Positions 8,530 to 17,010 of a stretch of 64,000 bases of DNA are shown one piece after another. This DNA comes from CAVQCJ01 sp963849365 (lineage in GTDB: Bacteria > Actinomycetota > Actinomycetes > Prado026). The stretch is taken from positions 1,302,001 through 1,366,000 of the forward strand of contig CAWKHA010000004.1 of the NCBI GenBank assembly GCA_963849365.1. The letters run 5' to 3'. Numbering within the stretch: position 1 is the stretch's first letter; each line of letters begins with the position of its first letter. The notes under the pieces are model-generated. The model did no database searches. It was given only the letters and a program-made list of their open reading frames with translations, and was not told the origin of the DNA. The position numbers and the translations under genes are program-made.

Positions 8530-9515
8530 GCGGGCCCGACCCGGCCGTCGCGCGGATCCGCCTGGCGGTGCGCGAGGTGGTGGCCGGGTGCGAGCCCGGT
8601 GACCTGCTGCTCGTGGCCTGCAGCGGCGGCGCCGACTCGCTGGCCCTGGCGGCGGCGGTGGCGTTCGAGGCCCCCAAGGCGGCCGTGCGCGCTGGCGCCG
8701 TCGTGGTCGACCACCAGCTCCAGGGCGGGTCGGCCGAGCGGTCGCTGGCCACCGCGACCGTGCTGCGCCGCCTCGGGCTCGAGCCGGTCGAGGTGGCGAC
8801 GGTCTCGGTGGGCGGCGACGGCGGTCCGGAGGGCGCGGCCCGCACCGCCCGCTACGCCGCCCTCGACGCCGCGGCCGAGCGCACCGGCGCCGCCGGCGTC
8901 CTGCTCGCACACACCCGGGACGACCAGGCCGAGACCGTCCTGCTCGGGCTGGCCCGCGGCTCCGGCACCCGCTCGCTGGCCGGCATGGCGCCGGTCTCCG
9001 CCGCCGGCCGGTACCTCCGGCCGCTGCTGGACGTCGGCCGCGCCCAGACCCGCCGGGCCTGTGCCGCGCTCGGCCTCGAACCCTGGGACGACCCGCACAA
9101 CGCCGACTCGCGGTTCGCCCGGTCCCGGGTCCGGCACGAGGTGCTGCCCGTCCTGGAGCGTGCGCTCGGCCCGGGGGTCGCGGACGCCCTCGCCCGGACC
9201 GCGACGCTGGCCCGTGCGGACGCGGACGCCCTGGACGCGATCGCGAACGACGCGGCCACCGGGTTGCTCGGCCCGGACGGCGACCTGGACGCGACCGAGC
9301 TGGGCCGGCTCGCCCCGGCCGTACGTGGCCGGGTCCTGCGCCTGGCCGCGGCCGCCGCCGGGTGCCCGCCGACCGATCTGTCGGCCGTCCACGTCCGGGC
9401 GCTGGACGCACTGGTGACCCGCTGGCACGGCCAGGGCGCCGTGGACCTGCCCGGCGGTGTCGCCGCCAGCCGTGCCTGTGACAGGCTCTCGTTCGCGCCG
9501 GTGCGCCGGCCGTGA
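8526..9515 (+). CDS. tilS: tRNA(Ile)-lysidine synthetase
   Basis: Cytosolic N-type ATP pyrophosphatase that attaches lysine to C34 of the CAU-anticodon tRNA-Ile so that it reads AUA. The ATP-binding P-loop SGGADS is at residues 33-38, followed by AVVVDHQLQGGS, AHTRDDQAETVLL and the FARSRVRHEVLP segment. At 329 residues it has the synthetase core and linker but lacks the long C-terminal domain of E. coli TilS, which is usual for actinobacteria. The GTG start overlaps the metalloprotease stop. Confidence 0.95.
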   Translation: MSGPDPAVARIRLAVREVVAGCEPGDLLLVACSGGADSLALAAAVAFEAPKAAVRAGAVVVDHQLQGGSAERSLATATVLRRLGLEPVEVATVSVGGDGGPEGAARTARYAALDAAAERTGAAGVLLAHTRDDQAETVLLGLARGSGTRSLAGMAPVSAAGRYLRPLLDVGRAQTRRACAALGLEPWDDPHNADSRFARSRVRHEVLPVLERALGPGVADALARTATLARADADALDAIANDAATGLLGPDGDLDATELGRLAPAVRGRVLRLAAAAAGCPPTDLSAVHVRALDALVTRWHGQGAVDLPGGVAASRACDRLSFAPVRRP

Positions 9516-9543
9516 GGCGTACGTCCCGAGGAGGCCGACCGCG

Positions 9544-10110
9544 TTGACCGAGAGCCTCGACTCCAGGCCGGAGGCCAAGGACCTGGAGAAGGTGCTGCTC
9601 ACCGCCGAGCAGATCCGCGATCGCCTGGCCGAGCTCGCGCTCGAGGTCGACGCGGACTACGCGGGTCGCGAGCTGCTGCTGGTCGGGGTCCTCAAGGGGG
9701 CGGTCATGGTCATGGCAGACCTCAGCCGTGCGCTGACGGCGAACGTGACCATGGACTGGATGGCGGTCTCCTCGTACGGCTCTGGCACCAAGTCCTCCGG
9801 GGTGGTTCGCATCCTCAAGGACCTGGACCGGGACATCACCGGGCGGCACGTCCTGGTCGTCGAGGACATCATCGACTCGGGGCTGACGCTGTCCTGGCTG
9901 CTGCGGAACCTGCGTTCGCGCGGTCCGGAGACGGTGGAGGTGTTCACCCTGCTGCGCAAGCCGGACGCGGCGAAGGTGCCGGTGCAGGTCCGCTACGTCG
10001 GCTTCGACATCCCGCCCGAGTTCGTCGTCGGCTACGGCCTGGACTTCGCCGAGCGGTACCGCAACCTGCCGTTCGTGGGCACGCTCGCGCCGCACGTGTA
10101 CTCCCCCTGA
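9544..10110 (+). CDS. hpt: Hypoxanthine phosphoribosyltransferase
   Basis: Purine salvage enzyme that makes IMP or GMP from hypoxanthine or guanine and PRPP. The 188-residue product has the PRPP-binding motif VVEDIIDSG (about 104-112), the GVLKGAVMVMADL loop and the C-terminal VGYGLDFAERYRNLPFVG block. I chose a TTG start because GAGGAGG precedes it by about nine nt and the N-terminus then matches family length; an upstream GTG at 9457 would extend into tilS. It lies 28 bp after tilS and is likely co-transcribed. Confidence 0.94.
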   Translation: MTESLDSRPEAKDLEKVLLTAEQIRDRLAELALEVDADYAGRELLLVGVLKGAVMVMADLSRALTANVTMDWMAVSSYGSGTKSSGVVRILKDLDRDITGRHVLVVEDIIDSGLTLSWLLRNLRSRGPETVEVFTLLRKPDAAKVPVQVRYVGFDIPPEFVVGYGLDFAERYRNLPFVGTLAPHVYSP

Positions 10111-10212
10111 CCGACCGGGCTCCGCGGACCCCGGCCGTCCGGGTCGAGCCCGGGCCCGCGGCGGGGTACCCTCGAAACTCCCGAGCTGGGGTGGCCGGTC
10201 CGGCGTACGAGC

Positions 10213-10249
10213 AGGAGGATGGGGTCCCCGGGGACCCCGAGTCGACGTG
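10213..10249 (+). promoter_or_regulatory. Shine-Dalgarno, stem-loop and GTG start of ftsH
   Basis: AGGAGG (10213-10218) lies 28 nt before the GTG start, too far for normal use. The intervening 10221-10238 is a perfect 18-nt palindrome (GGGGTCC-CCGG-GGACCCC). If folded, the effective spacing falls to about 10 nt. No other good ribosome binding site is present. Confidence 0.6.
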
Positions 10250-12253
10250 AGGCGTTACTTCCGCGGACCAGTGTTCTGGGTCGTCATCGTGGTGCTGGCC
10301 GTGCTGGTCGGCGCGCAGCTGCTGTCCGCCTCCGGCGGCTACCAGAAGAAGACCACCTCCGAGGTCATCGCCGACATCCAGAACGGCAACGTCAAGTCGG
10401 CCACGAACATCGGCACCGACCAGACCATCCAGCTGGTGCTCAACAACGGCGACAAGGTCCAGGCCCAGTACGTCGAGCAGAACGGCCGGACGATCGCCGA
10501 CGAGCTCCTCGCCAAGAAGGTCCCGTTCGACGACCAGATCCCGCAGCAGAGCATCTGGCTGAGCCTGCTCGTCAGCCTGCTGCCGATCGCGATCATCGTC
10601 GTCCTGTTCTTCTTCCTGATGAACAACATGCAGGGCGGCGGCTCGCGGGTCATGAGCTTCGGCAAGTCCCGCGCCAAGCTCGCCTCCAAGGACATGCCGA
10701 AGACGACGTTCGCCGACGTCGCCGGCGTGGACGAGGCGGTCGAGGAGCTGCAGGAGATCAAGGAGTTCCTGCAGGAGCCGGCCAAGTTCCAGGCCGTCGG
10801 CGCGAAGATCCCCAAGGGCGTCCTGCTCTACGGCCCGCCGGGAACGGGCAAGACGCTGCTGGCCCGCGCGGTGGCCGGCGAGGCCGGGGTGCCCTTCTAC
10901 TCGATCTCGGGGTCCGACTTCGTCGAGATGTTCGTCGGCGTGGGCGCGTCCCGGGTCCGCGACCTGTTCGAGCAGGCCAAGGCGAACGCTCCGGCGATCG
11001 TCTTCGTGGACGAGATCGACGCGGTCGGGCGGCATCGCGGGGCCGGGCTCGGCGGCGGGCACGACGAGCGCGAGCAGACCCTGAACCAGCTGCTGGTCGA
11101 GATGGACGGCTTCGACGTCAAGGGCGGCGTGATCCTGATCGCCGCGACCAACCGCCCGGACATCCTGGACCCGGCGTTGCTGCGCCCGGGCCGCTTCGAC
11201 CGGCAGATCTCCGTGTCCAGCCCCGACCTGCAGGGCCGCCTGGACATCCTGAAGGTGCACGCCAAGGGCAAGCCGCTCGAGGGCGACGTCGACCTCTTCG
11301 CCGTCGCCAAGCGCACGCCCGGCTTCACCGGCGCCGACCTGGCCAACGTCCTGAACGAGGCCGCGCTGCTCACCGCCCGCGGCGGCGGCAAGCTCGTGAC
11401 CAACTTCGCGCTGGACGAGGCCATCGACCGCGTCGTCGCCGGCCCGCAGAAGCGCACCCGGCTGATGCGCGAGAAGGAGAAGAAGATCACGGCGTACCAC
11501 GAGGGCGGGCATGCCCTGGTGGCCGCGGCGCTGAACAACACCGACCCGGTGCACAAGATCACGATCCTGCCCCGCGGCCGAACCCTCGGCTACACGATGG
11601 TGCTGCCGGAGGAGGACAAGTACTCGACCACCCGCAACGAGATGCTCGACCAGCTCGCGTACATGCTGGGCGGACGGGTCGCCGAGGAGCTGGTATTCCA
11701 CGACCCGACCACCGGTGCGGCCAACGACATCGAGAAGGCGACGACGGTGGCGCGGGCGATGGTCATGCAGTACGGCATGAGCGCGCGGATCGGCGCGATC
11801 CGGCTCGGCCAGGAGCAGGGTGAGGTGTTCCTCGGCCGGGACATGGGCCACATCCGCGACTACTCCGACGGCCTCGCCGAGGTCATCGACGACGAGGTCC
11901 GCCGGCTGATCGAGAACGCCCACGACGAGGCCTGGCACATCCTGGTCGACAACCGCGACGTGCTGGACCGGCTGGTGCTCGAGCTGCTCGAGAAGGAGAC
12001 GCTGGACAAGGCCGCGGTGGCCGAGGTCTTCGCGAACGTGCGCAAGCGGCCCGAGCGCGAGGTGTGGCTCTCGTCGTCCACGCGACCGGTGTCGGACCTG
12101 CCGCCGGTCGCGTTCCCGGGCTCCCCCAACGGTTCGTCGGCCAACCGCGCGGCCGGCGGCCGGTCGCTGGGCAACGGGTCCGGCGGCAACGGCCAGGCCG
12201 AGGAGGACCAGCCCAAGCAGATGCCGCCCGTCGACGACGGGCGCGTGGGCTGA
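10247..12253 (+). CDS. ftsH: ATP-dependent zinc metalloprotease FtsH
   Basis: Membrane-bound AAA+ protease that extracts and degrades misfolded membrane proteins and regulators. The 668-residue product has TM1 (about 8-27), an extracytoplasmic segment, TM2 (about 105-127), Walker A GPPGTGKT (196-203), Walker B VFVDEIDAVG, the SRH region NRPDILDPALLRPGRFD, and zinc motif HEGGH (418-422; HEGGH rather than HEAGH is usual in actinobacteria). A Ser/Gly/Asn-rich tail follows about residue 605. The start codon gives MRRYFRGP, matching family N-termini, and its SD is bridged by a hairpin. folE follows after two bases. Confidence 0.97.
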   Translation: MRRYFRGPVFWVVIVVLAVLVGAQLLSASGGYQKKTTSEVIADIQNGNVKSATNIGTDQTIQLVLNNGDKVQAQYVEQNGRTIADELLAKKVPFDDQIPQQSIWLSLLVSLLPIAIIVVLFFFLMNNMQGGGSRVMSFGKSRAKLASKDMPKTTFADVAGVDEAVEELQEIKEFLQEPAKFQAVGAKIPKGVLLYGPPGTGKTLLARAVAGEAGVPFYSISGSDFVEMFVGVGASRVRDLFEQAKANAPAIVFVDEIDAVGRHRGAGLGGGHDEREQTLNQLLVEMDGFDVKGGVILIAATNRPDILDPALLRPGRFDRQISVSSPDLQGRLDILKVHAKGKPLEGDVDLFAVAKRTPGFTGADLANVLNEAALLTARGGGKLVTNFALDEAIDRVVAGPQKRTRLMREKEKKITAYHEGGHALVAAALNNTDPVHKITILPRGRTLGYTMVLPEEDKYSTTRNEMLDQLAYMLGGRVAEELVFHDPTTGAANDIEKATTVARAMVMQYGMSARIGAIRLGQEQGEVFLGRDMGHIRDYSDGLAEVIDDEVRRLIENAHDEAWHILVDNRDVLDRLVLELLEKETLDKAAVAEVFANVRKRPEREVWLSSSTRPVSDLPPVAFPGSPNGSSANRAAGGRSLGNGSGGNGQAEEDQPKQMPPVDDGRVG

Positions 12254-12255
12254 GC

Positions 12256-12867
12256 GTGGTCAACCCCGTGACGGCGGTCGAAGTCGACCCGGCGACGCGG
12301 CCCGCTTTCGACCAGCCCCGGGCCGAGGCGGCGATCCGCGAGCTGCTCATCGCGGTCGGCGAGGACCCGGAGCGCGAGGGACTGCGGGAGACCCCGGCCC
12401 GGGTCGCCCGCGCCTACTCCGAGGTGTTCGGCGGTCTGAGGCAGCGGCCGGAGGACGTGCTCACCACCACCTTCGACCTCGGCCACGACGAGATGGTGCT
12501 GGTCAAGGGCATCGAGGTCTACAGCACCTGCGAGCACCACCTGGTGCCGTTCCACGGCGTCGCCCACGTCGGCTACATCCCCGGCCCGGACGGCCGGATC
12601 ACCGGGCTGTCGAAGCTGGCCCGGCTGGTCGACGTCTACGCCAAGCGCCCGCAGGTGCAGGAACGGCTGACGACCCAGATCGCCGACGCGCTGACGCGCC
12701 TGCTGATGCCGCTCGGCGTCATCGTGGTCGTCGAGTGTGAGCATCTGTGCATGTCGATGCGCGGGATCCGCAAGCCCGGGGCCAAGACCGTCACGTCGGC
12801 GGTCCGCGGCCAGCTGCGCGACGCGGCCACGCGGGCCGAGGCCATGAGCCTCATCCTCGGCCGCTGA
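12256..12867 (+). CDS. folE: GTP cyclohydrolase I
   Basis: Converts GTP to dihydroneopterin triphosphate, the first step of folate synthesis. The 203-residue product shows the zinc Cys in STCEHHLVPFHG (Cys92), the GYIPGPDGRITGLSKLARLVD block, and the second Cys region ECEHLCMSMRGI. The GTG start lies two nt after the ftsH stop; a second in-frame GTG at 12268 is an alternative. The longer open frame starting at 12064 lies within ftsH and is not used. Other folate genes follow after a membrane-protein gene. Confidence 0.96.
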   Translation: MVNPVTAVEVDPATRPAFDQPRAEAAIRELLIAVGEDPEREGLRETPARVARAYSEVFGGLRQRPEDVLTTTFDLGHDEMVLVKGIEVYSTCEHHLVPFHGVAHVGYIPGPDGRITGLSKLARLVDVYAKRPQVQERLTTQIADALTRLLMPLGVIVVVECEHLCMSMRGIRKPGAKTVTSAVRGQLRDAATRAEAMSLILGR

Positions 12868-12874
12868 GCCACCC

Positions 12875-14617
12875 GTGACCGTCGAGGCGGTCCGGGCCGT
12901 GCTGCCCGGCGAGCGTCCCTGGATCCCCAGGGTCGCCGGTGCGGTCTGCCTCACCATCGGGGTCCTGGACGTCGCCGCCGCCGTCACCCCCCAGCTCTGG
13001 CGCCGGGTCCACGTCCTGACCGACGTGCTGCCGGGGGCCATCTCGCAGGCCACCGTCGCGGCGCTGCTCGCCGTGGGCGTCGGCTTCATCCTGCTGGGCG
13101 GGGGGCTGGCCCGGCGCAAGCGCCGGGCCTGGCAGCTCGCGATCGTCCTGCTCGCCACCTCCGTCCTGCTGCACATCCTCGGCGAGGCCCCGCACCCCGG
13201 GCTGGCCGCGGTCTCGGCGGCCATGCTCGTGACGCTGGTGGCGTTCCAGCGCGAGTTCTACGCGGCCGGGGACCCGTACACCCGCTGGTCCGCGCTGCGC
13301 TACCTGCTGGTCCTGCTCCCGCTGAGCCTGGTGCTGGGCCTGCTGGTGGCGTACGGGTTCCGCGGGCGGTTCACCCAGCGCGTCGGCTTCTGGTCCACCT
13401 TTCAGTACGTCTGTGCCGGCCTGGTCGGGATCCCGACACCGCTGGACCAGCAGCCCGGGTTCCGCCCGGACGTCGTGTACTACTCCCTGCTCGCGCTGGG
13501 CCTGGTCACGGTCGGGACGACCTTGTTCCTGCTGCTGCGCGCCCCGCGCCCGCTGCCACTGCTGACGGCTGCCGACCAGCAGCACATGCGGCACCTGCTG
13601 GTCCGGCACGGCGAGCGCGACTCGCTGGGCTACTTCGCCCTCCGCCGGGACAAGAGCGTGGTGTGGTCGCCGACCGGCAAGGCCTGCATCGCGTACCGCG
13701 TGACTTCCGGGGTGATGCTGGCCAGCGGCGACCCGCTCGGCGACCCGGAAGCCTGGCCCGGGGCCATTACACAGTTCGTGGCCGAGGCGAAGCGGCACGC
13801 ATGGGTACCGGCGGTGGCTGCCGCCAGCGAGACGGGGGCCGAGGTGTGGGTGCGCGAGGCCGGGCTGGACGCGCTGGAGTTCGGCGACGAGGCCATCGTC
13901 GAGACCTGCGACTTCACCCTCGACGGCCGGTCGATGCGCAACGTGCGGCAGATGGTGAACCGGGTGACCCGGGCCGGCTACGCCTGCGAGCTGCGGCGGC
14001 TGCGGGACATCGCGCCCGCCGAGCTCGAGCAGCTGCGCCGGCTGGTCGGTGAGTGGCGGGTCGGCCACACCGAGCGCGGCTACTCGATGGCGCTGGGCCG
14101 CTTCGGCGACCCGGCCGACGCAGGCTGCGTCGTCGCCACCGCGTCGCAGGGCGGCCAGGTGCGGGCGCTGATCTCCTTCGTCCCGTGGGGGGAGCGCGGT
14201 CTGTCGCTGGACCTCATGCGCCGCGACCACGAGTCCGACCCCGGCGTCAACGAGCTGCTCATCGCGCGGACGCTGCTGGGTGCCCGCGACCTGGGCGTCG
14301 AGCGCGTGTCGCTCAACTTCGCCGTGTTCCGTGCGGCGCTCGCGCGCGGCGAGCGCATCGGCGCCGGCCCGGGCACCAGAGCCTGGCGACGCCTGCTGCT
14401 GATCGCGTCCAGGTGGGCGCAGATCGAGTCGCTGTACCGCTTCAACGCGAAGTTCCAGCCGGTCTGGGAGCCCCGCTTCATCCTGTACCCCGACGTCGGC
14501 GACCTGCCGCGGGTGGCGGTCGCCTACCTGGAGGCCGAGGCGTTCATCAGCTACCCACGGCTGGCGTTCTGGCGCGGTCGCGACCGGCGCGCGGCCGGTT
14601 CCGTCCTGCCCGCCTGA
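12875..14617 (+). CDS. DUF2156 / phosphatidylglycerol lysyltransferase-like membrane protein
   Basis: The 580-residue product has about six hydrophobic segments in the first 225 residues and a cytosolic C-terminal domain (about 235-570) of the DUF2156 type, a double GNAT fold also found in MprF and in the N-terminal part of mycobacterial LysX. Visible blocks: RHGERDSLGYFALRRDK, YRVTSGVMLASGDPLGDP and SRWAQIESLYRFNAKFQPVWEPRF. By homology it may transfer an aminoacyl group from tRNA to phosphatidylglycerol. Unlike LysX there is no fused lysyl-tRNA synthetase; lysS is a separate gene at 38146. It starts 7 bp after folE. Confidence 0.8.
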   Translation: MTVEAVRAVLPGERPWIPRVAGAVCLTIGVLDVAAAVTPQLWRRVHVLTDVLPGAISQATVAALLAVGVGFILLGGGLARRKRRAWQLAIVLLATSVLLHILGEAPHPGLAAVSAAMLVTLVAFQREFYAAGDPYTRWSALRYLLVLLPLSLVLGLLVAYGFRGRFTQRVGFWSTFQYVCAGLVGIPTPLDQQPGFRPDVVYYSLLALGLVTVGTTLFLLLRAPRPLPLLTAADQQHMRHLLVRHGERDSLGYFALRRDKSVVWSPTGKACIAYRVTSGVMLASGDPLGDPEAWPGAITQFVAEAKRHAWVPAVAAASETGAEVWVREAGLDALEFGDEAIVETCDFTLDGRSMRNVRQMVNRVTRAGYACELRRLRDIAPAELEQLRRLVGEWRVGHTERGYSMALGRFGDPADAGCVVATASQGGQVRALISFVPWGERGLSLDLMRRDHESDPGVNELLIARTLLGARDLGVERVSLNFAVFRAALARGERIGAGPGTRAWRRLLLIASRWAQIESLYRFNAKFQPVWEPRFILYPDVGDLPRVAVAYLEAEAFISYPRLAFWRGRDRRAAGSVLPA

Positions 14618-14630
14618 TCCGCCCACCCTT

Positions 14631-14698
14631 CCCGACTGATGCGCGCGTCTTGGGCTCTCACGGCGCCCGGAAGGCCCAAGACGCGCGCATCAGTCGGG
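14631..14698. terminator. Inverted repeat with 25-bp perfect arms (family A), probable terminator
   Basis: Arms 14631-14655 and 14674-14698 are exact reverse complements with an 18-nt loop. The outer part, CGACTGATGCGCGCGTC, is identical to the outer part of the repeat at 24111-24174, whereas the inner part differs but still pairs. It lies after the membrane-protein gene and before the folP promoter, where it could end transcription. There is no T-tract. Confidence 0.75.
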
Positions 14699-14712
14699 GT
14701 CTCGGGGGTCAT

Positions 14713-14718
14713 TAGAGT
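14713..14718 (+). promoter_or_regulatory. -10 box of a leaderless promoter for the folP operon
   Basis: TAGAGT ends 6 nt before the GTG start of folP, immediately downstream of the inverted repeat. This separates the folP operon from ftsH-folE. Confidence 0.5.
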
Positions 14719-14724
14719 GGCCGC

Positions 14725-15594
14725 GTGACGTACCCCCCAGCGCCGGCCGGGCTGCCCGACGCCCTGCGCGACCTGGACCGGACGCTGGTGATGGGGGTCC
14801 TCAACGTCACGCCCGACTCCTTCTCCGACGGCGGCCGCTTCCTCGCCCCCGACTCCGCGGTCGCGCACGGCCTGGCACTGCGGGCGGGCGGCGCGGACCT
14901 CGTCGACGTCGGCGGCGAGTCGACCCGCCCCGGCGCCGAGCGGATCAGCCCGGACGAGGAGCGCGGCCGGGTGCTGCCCGTGGTCACCGCGCTCGCCGCG
15001 GCAGGCGTGCCGGTGAGCATCGACACCATGCGGGCCTCGGTCGCGGTCGCCGCGCTGGAGCGCGGCGCGGTGGTCGTGAACGACGTCAGCGGCGGGCTCG
15101 CCGACCCCGCGATGCTGCCCCTCATAGCCGAGCGGCGCTGCACGTACGTCGCGATGCACTGGCGCGGGCCGTCCACCGTCATGGAGGAGCTCACGGCGTA
15201 CGACGACGTGGTGCGCGACGTCCGGTCCGAGCTCGGCGCGCGGCTGCAGGCCGCAGCAGCCGCGGGGGTCGACCCTGCGTTCGTGGTGCTCGACCCGGGA
15301 CTGGGGTTCGCCAAGGAGAGCCAGCACAACTGGCGGCTGCTGGCGCAGCTGGACGTCCTGGCCGGGCTGGGCCGGCCGCTGCTCGTCGGCGCCTCGCGCA
15401 AGCGGTTCCTCGGGACTGTGCTGGCGGGCCCGGACGGCCAGCCGCCGCCGACGCAGGAGCGCGACGACGCCACCGCGGCGGTGACCGCGCTGGCTGCTGC
15501 GGCGGGCGTGTGGTGCGTGCGGGTGCACGAGCCGGCCTCCAACCTGGATGCGGTGCGCGTCGGCGCGGCCTGGCGGGCAGCGGGCAACCGATGA
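14725..15594 (+). CDS. folP: Dihydropteroate synthase
   Basis: Condenses 6-hydroxymethyl-dihydropterin pyrophosphate with p-aminobenzoate; the sulfonamide target. The 289-residue TIM barrel shows LNVTPDSFSDGG (pyrophosphate loop), VGGESTRPGA, VSIDTMRASVA, VVNDVSGG, VLDPGLGFAK and GASRKRFLG. First gene of a tightly overlapped operon folP-NTF2-folB-folK-DUF3180; its TGA overlaps the next ATG (ATGA). The leaderless -10 box fixes the GTG start. Confidence 0.97.
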   Translation: MTYPPAPAGLPDALRDLDRTLVMGVLNVTPDSFSDGGRFLAPDSAVAHGLALRAGGADLVDVGGESTRPGAERISPDEERGRVLPVVTALAAAGVPVSIDTMRASVAVAALERGAVVVNDVSGGLADPAMLPLIAERRCTYVAMHWRGPSTVMEELTAYDDVVRDVRSELGARLQAAAAAGVDPAFVVLDPGLGFAKESQHNWRLLAQLDVLAGLGRPLLVGASRKRFLGTVLAGPDGQPPPTQERDDATAAVTALAAAAGVWCVRVHEPASNLDAVRVGAAWRAAGNR

Positions 15595-16103
15595 CCGCCG
15601 AGACCGACGTCCGCGACGTCGAGGCCGCCAACCGCGCCCTCTACGCAGCGGTCGAGAACGCCGACCTCGACGCGATGTCGGCGCTGTGGGCCGCCGACAC
15701 CGACGCGCACTCCGCCGTCTGCGTGCATCCGGGGTGGCCGCCGGTGCTGGGCCGTGCGCACGTGCTGCGGTCCTGGGCCCTGGTGATGGCCGGCACCCCG
15801 TACATCCAGTTCTTCCTGACCGACGTGAGCACCCAGGTGCTTGGGGACGTCGCGGTCGTGACCTGCGCCGAGAACATCCTCACCGGGATGGGAGGCGCGA
15901 GCGGCGACGGGTTCTCCGGCGGCCAGGTGGTCACCACCAACGTATTCCGGCGCACGCAGGACGGCTGGCGGGCCTTGGTGCACCACGCGTCTCCGGTGCT
16001 GGCGGCGCAGGACGCCGGCAACGACGACGACGACAGCGACGACGGCGACGACAGCGGCGGTGGTGGCGACCCGGGCGGCGGCGCTGCGGGGAGCCGGCCG
16101 TGA
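15591..16103 (+). CDS. NTF2-like / SnoaL-type nuclear transport factor 2 family protein
   Basis: The 170-residue product is a cone-shaped alpha+beta barrel of the SnoaL/NTF2 class: VEAANRALYAAVENADLDAMSALWA, then CVHPGWPPVLGRAHVLRSW and a C-terminal VFRRTQDGWRALVHHASPV strand pair. This family contains small enzymes and binding proteins; no catalytic function can be assigned. It sits between folP and folB with 4-bp overlaps on both sides, as in other actinobacteria, which suggests a conserved link to folate genes. An Asp/Ser/Gly-rich acidic tail (about 142-170) is unusual for the fold. Confidence 0.82.
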   Translation: MTAETDVRDVEAANRALYAAVENADLDAMSALWAADTDAHSAVCVHPGWPPVLGRAHVLRSWALVMAGTPYIQFFLTDVSTQVLGDVAVVTCAENILTGMGGASGDGFSGGQVVTTNVFRRTQDGWRALVHHASPVLAAQDAGNDDDDSDDGDDSGGGGDPGGGAAGSRP

Positions 16104-16468
16104 GTGCCGACGACCGGGTGTCGCTGCGCGGCCTGCGCGCCCGCGGCCGGCACGGCTGGTTCGAGTGGGAGCGCGAGCAGGGCCAGGAGTTCGTGGTCGA
16201 CGTCGAGCTCAGGCTGGACACCCGCCCGGCCGCGGCCAGCGACGACCTGGCCGACACCGTCGACTACGGCGGCCTCGGCGCCGACGTCGTGGCGATCGTC
16301 GAGGGCGAGCCGCTGCGTCTGGTCGAGACCGTCGCCGACCGGATCGCGCAGCGCTGCCTGACCGACCGCCGGGTGGCATCGGTGACGGTGACCGTTCACA
16401 AGCCGCAGGCACCGATGCCGGTCGCCTTCGACGACGTCGCGGTGACCATCACCCGGCAGCGGCCGTGA
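16100..16468 (+). CDS. folB: Dihydroneopterin aldolase
   Basis: Cleaves dihydroneopterin to 6-hydroxymethyl-dihydropterin and glycolaldehyde. The 122-residue product matches the family: LRGLRARGRHGWFEWEREQGQ contains the conserved Glu, FVVDVELRLD follows, and VTVHKPQAPMPVAFDDVAV holds the catalytic Lys. The GTG start overlaps the preceding stop (GTGA), and its own stop overlaps folK in the same way. Confidence 0.95.
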   Translation: MSADDRVSLRGLRARGRHGWFEWEREQGQEFVVDVELRLDTRPAAASDDLADTVDYGGLGADVVAIVEGEPLRLVETVADRIAQRCLTDRRVASVTVTVHKPQAPMPVAFDDVAVTITRQRP

Positions 16469-17010
16469 GCGAACCGGCGCCGGGCCGGCAGCGGGTCGCG
16501 TTCGCGCTGGGCGCGAACCTCGGCGACCGGTCGGCCACACTGCGGGCAGCCGTGGCGGCGCTCGCCGCGACGCCCGGCCTGCGGGTGGTGGCGCTGTCCC
16601 CGCTGTACGAGACCGATCCGGTCGGCGGCCCGCCCGGACAGCCGGCCTACCTGAACGCCGTCCTCGTCGCGGACTCCTCCCTCCTGCCGTCCGACCTGCT
16701 CGCCCGGGCCCACGCCGTCGAGGCCGAGCACGGCCGGGAGCGGACCGAGCACTGGGGCGCGCGCACGCTGGACATCGACCTGCTCGCGGTCGGCGGCCGG
16801 ACCGCGGCGACCCCCGAGCTGATGCTGCCGCACCCGCGGGCACACCTGCGCGCGTTCGTCCTCGTCCCGTGGGCGGACGTGGACCCCGGGTTCGAGGTCC
16901 CGGGGCTGGGCACGGTCGCGGATCTGCTCGCCGCGCTCCCGGCCGGCGACCGGCTCGGGGTACGGCCGGCCGGCGGGCTGCAGGCAGCACCGGGCGGGGG
17001 ACGCCGGTGA
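16465..17010 (+). CDS. folK: 2-amino-4-hydroxy-6-hydroxymethyldihydropteridine pyrophosphokinase
   Basis: Transfers pyrophosphate from ATP to hydroxymethyl-dihydropterin, giving the FolP substrate. The 181-residue product shows ALGANLGDR, LYETDPVGGPPGQPAYLNAV, the metal-binding ARTLDIDLL (DxD), and LPHPRAHLRAFVLVPWADVDP. The GTG start overlaps folB by 4 bp. The longer open frame that begins at 16060 lies within folB. Confidence 0.96.
   Translation: MSEPAPGRQRVAFALGANLGDRSATLRAAVAALAATPGLRVVALSPLYETDPVGGPPGQPAYLNAVLVADSSLLPSDLLARAHAVEAEHGRERTEHWGARTLDIDLLAVGGRTAATPELMLPHPRAHLRAFVLVPWADVDPGFEVPGLGTVADLLAALPAGDRLGVRPAGGLQAAPGGGRR

Noticed and set aside
7210..10095. 961-codon minus-strand open frame over dacB, metalloprotease, tilS and hpt
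   Set aside because: A shadow of GC-rich codon use; the plus strand carries four well-supported genes.
10219..11823. Plus-strand frame starting ATGGGGTCC directly after AGGAGG before ftsH
   Set aside because: The reading frame gives low-complexity Arg/Gly protein; ftsH in the other frame is unmistakable. The ATG next to the SD may still cause some decoy initiation.
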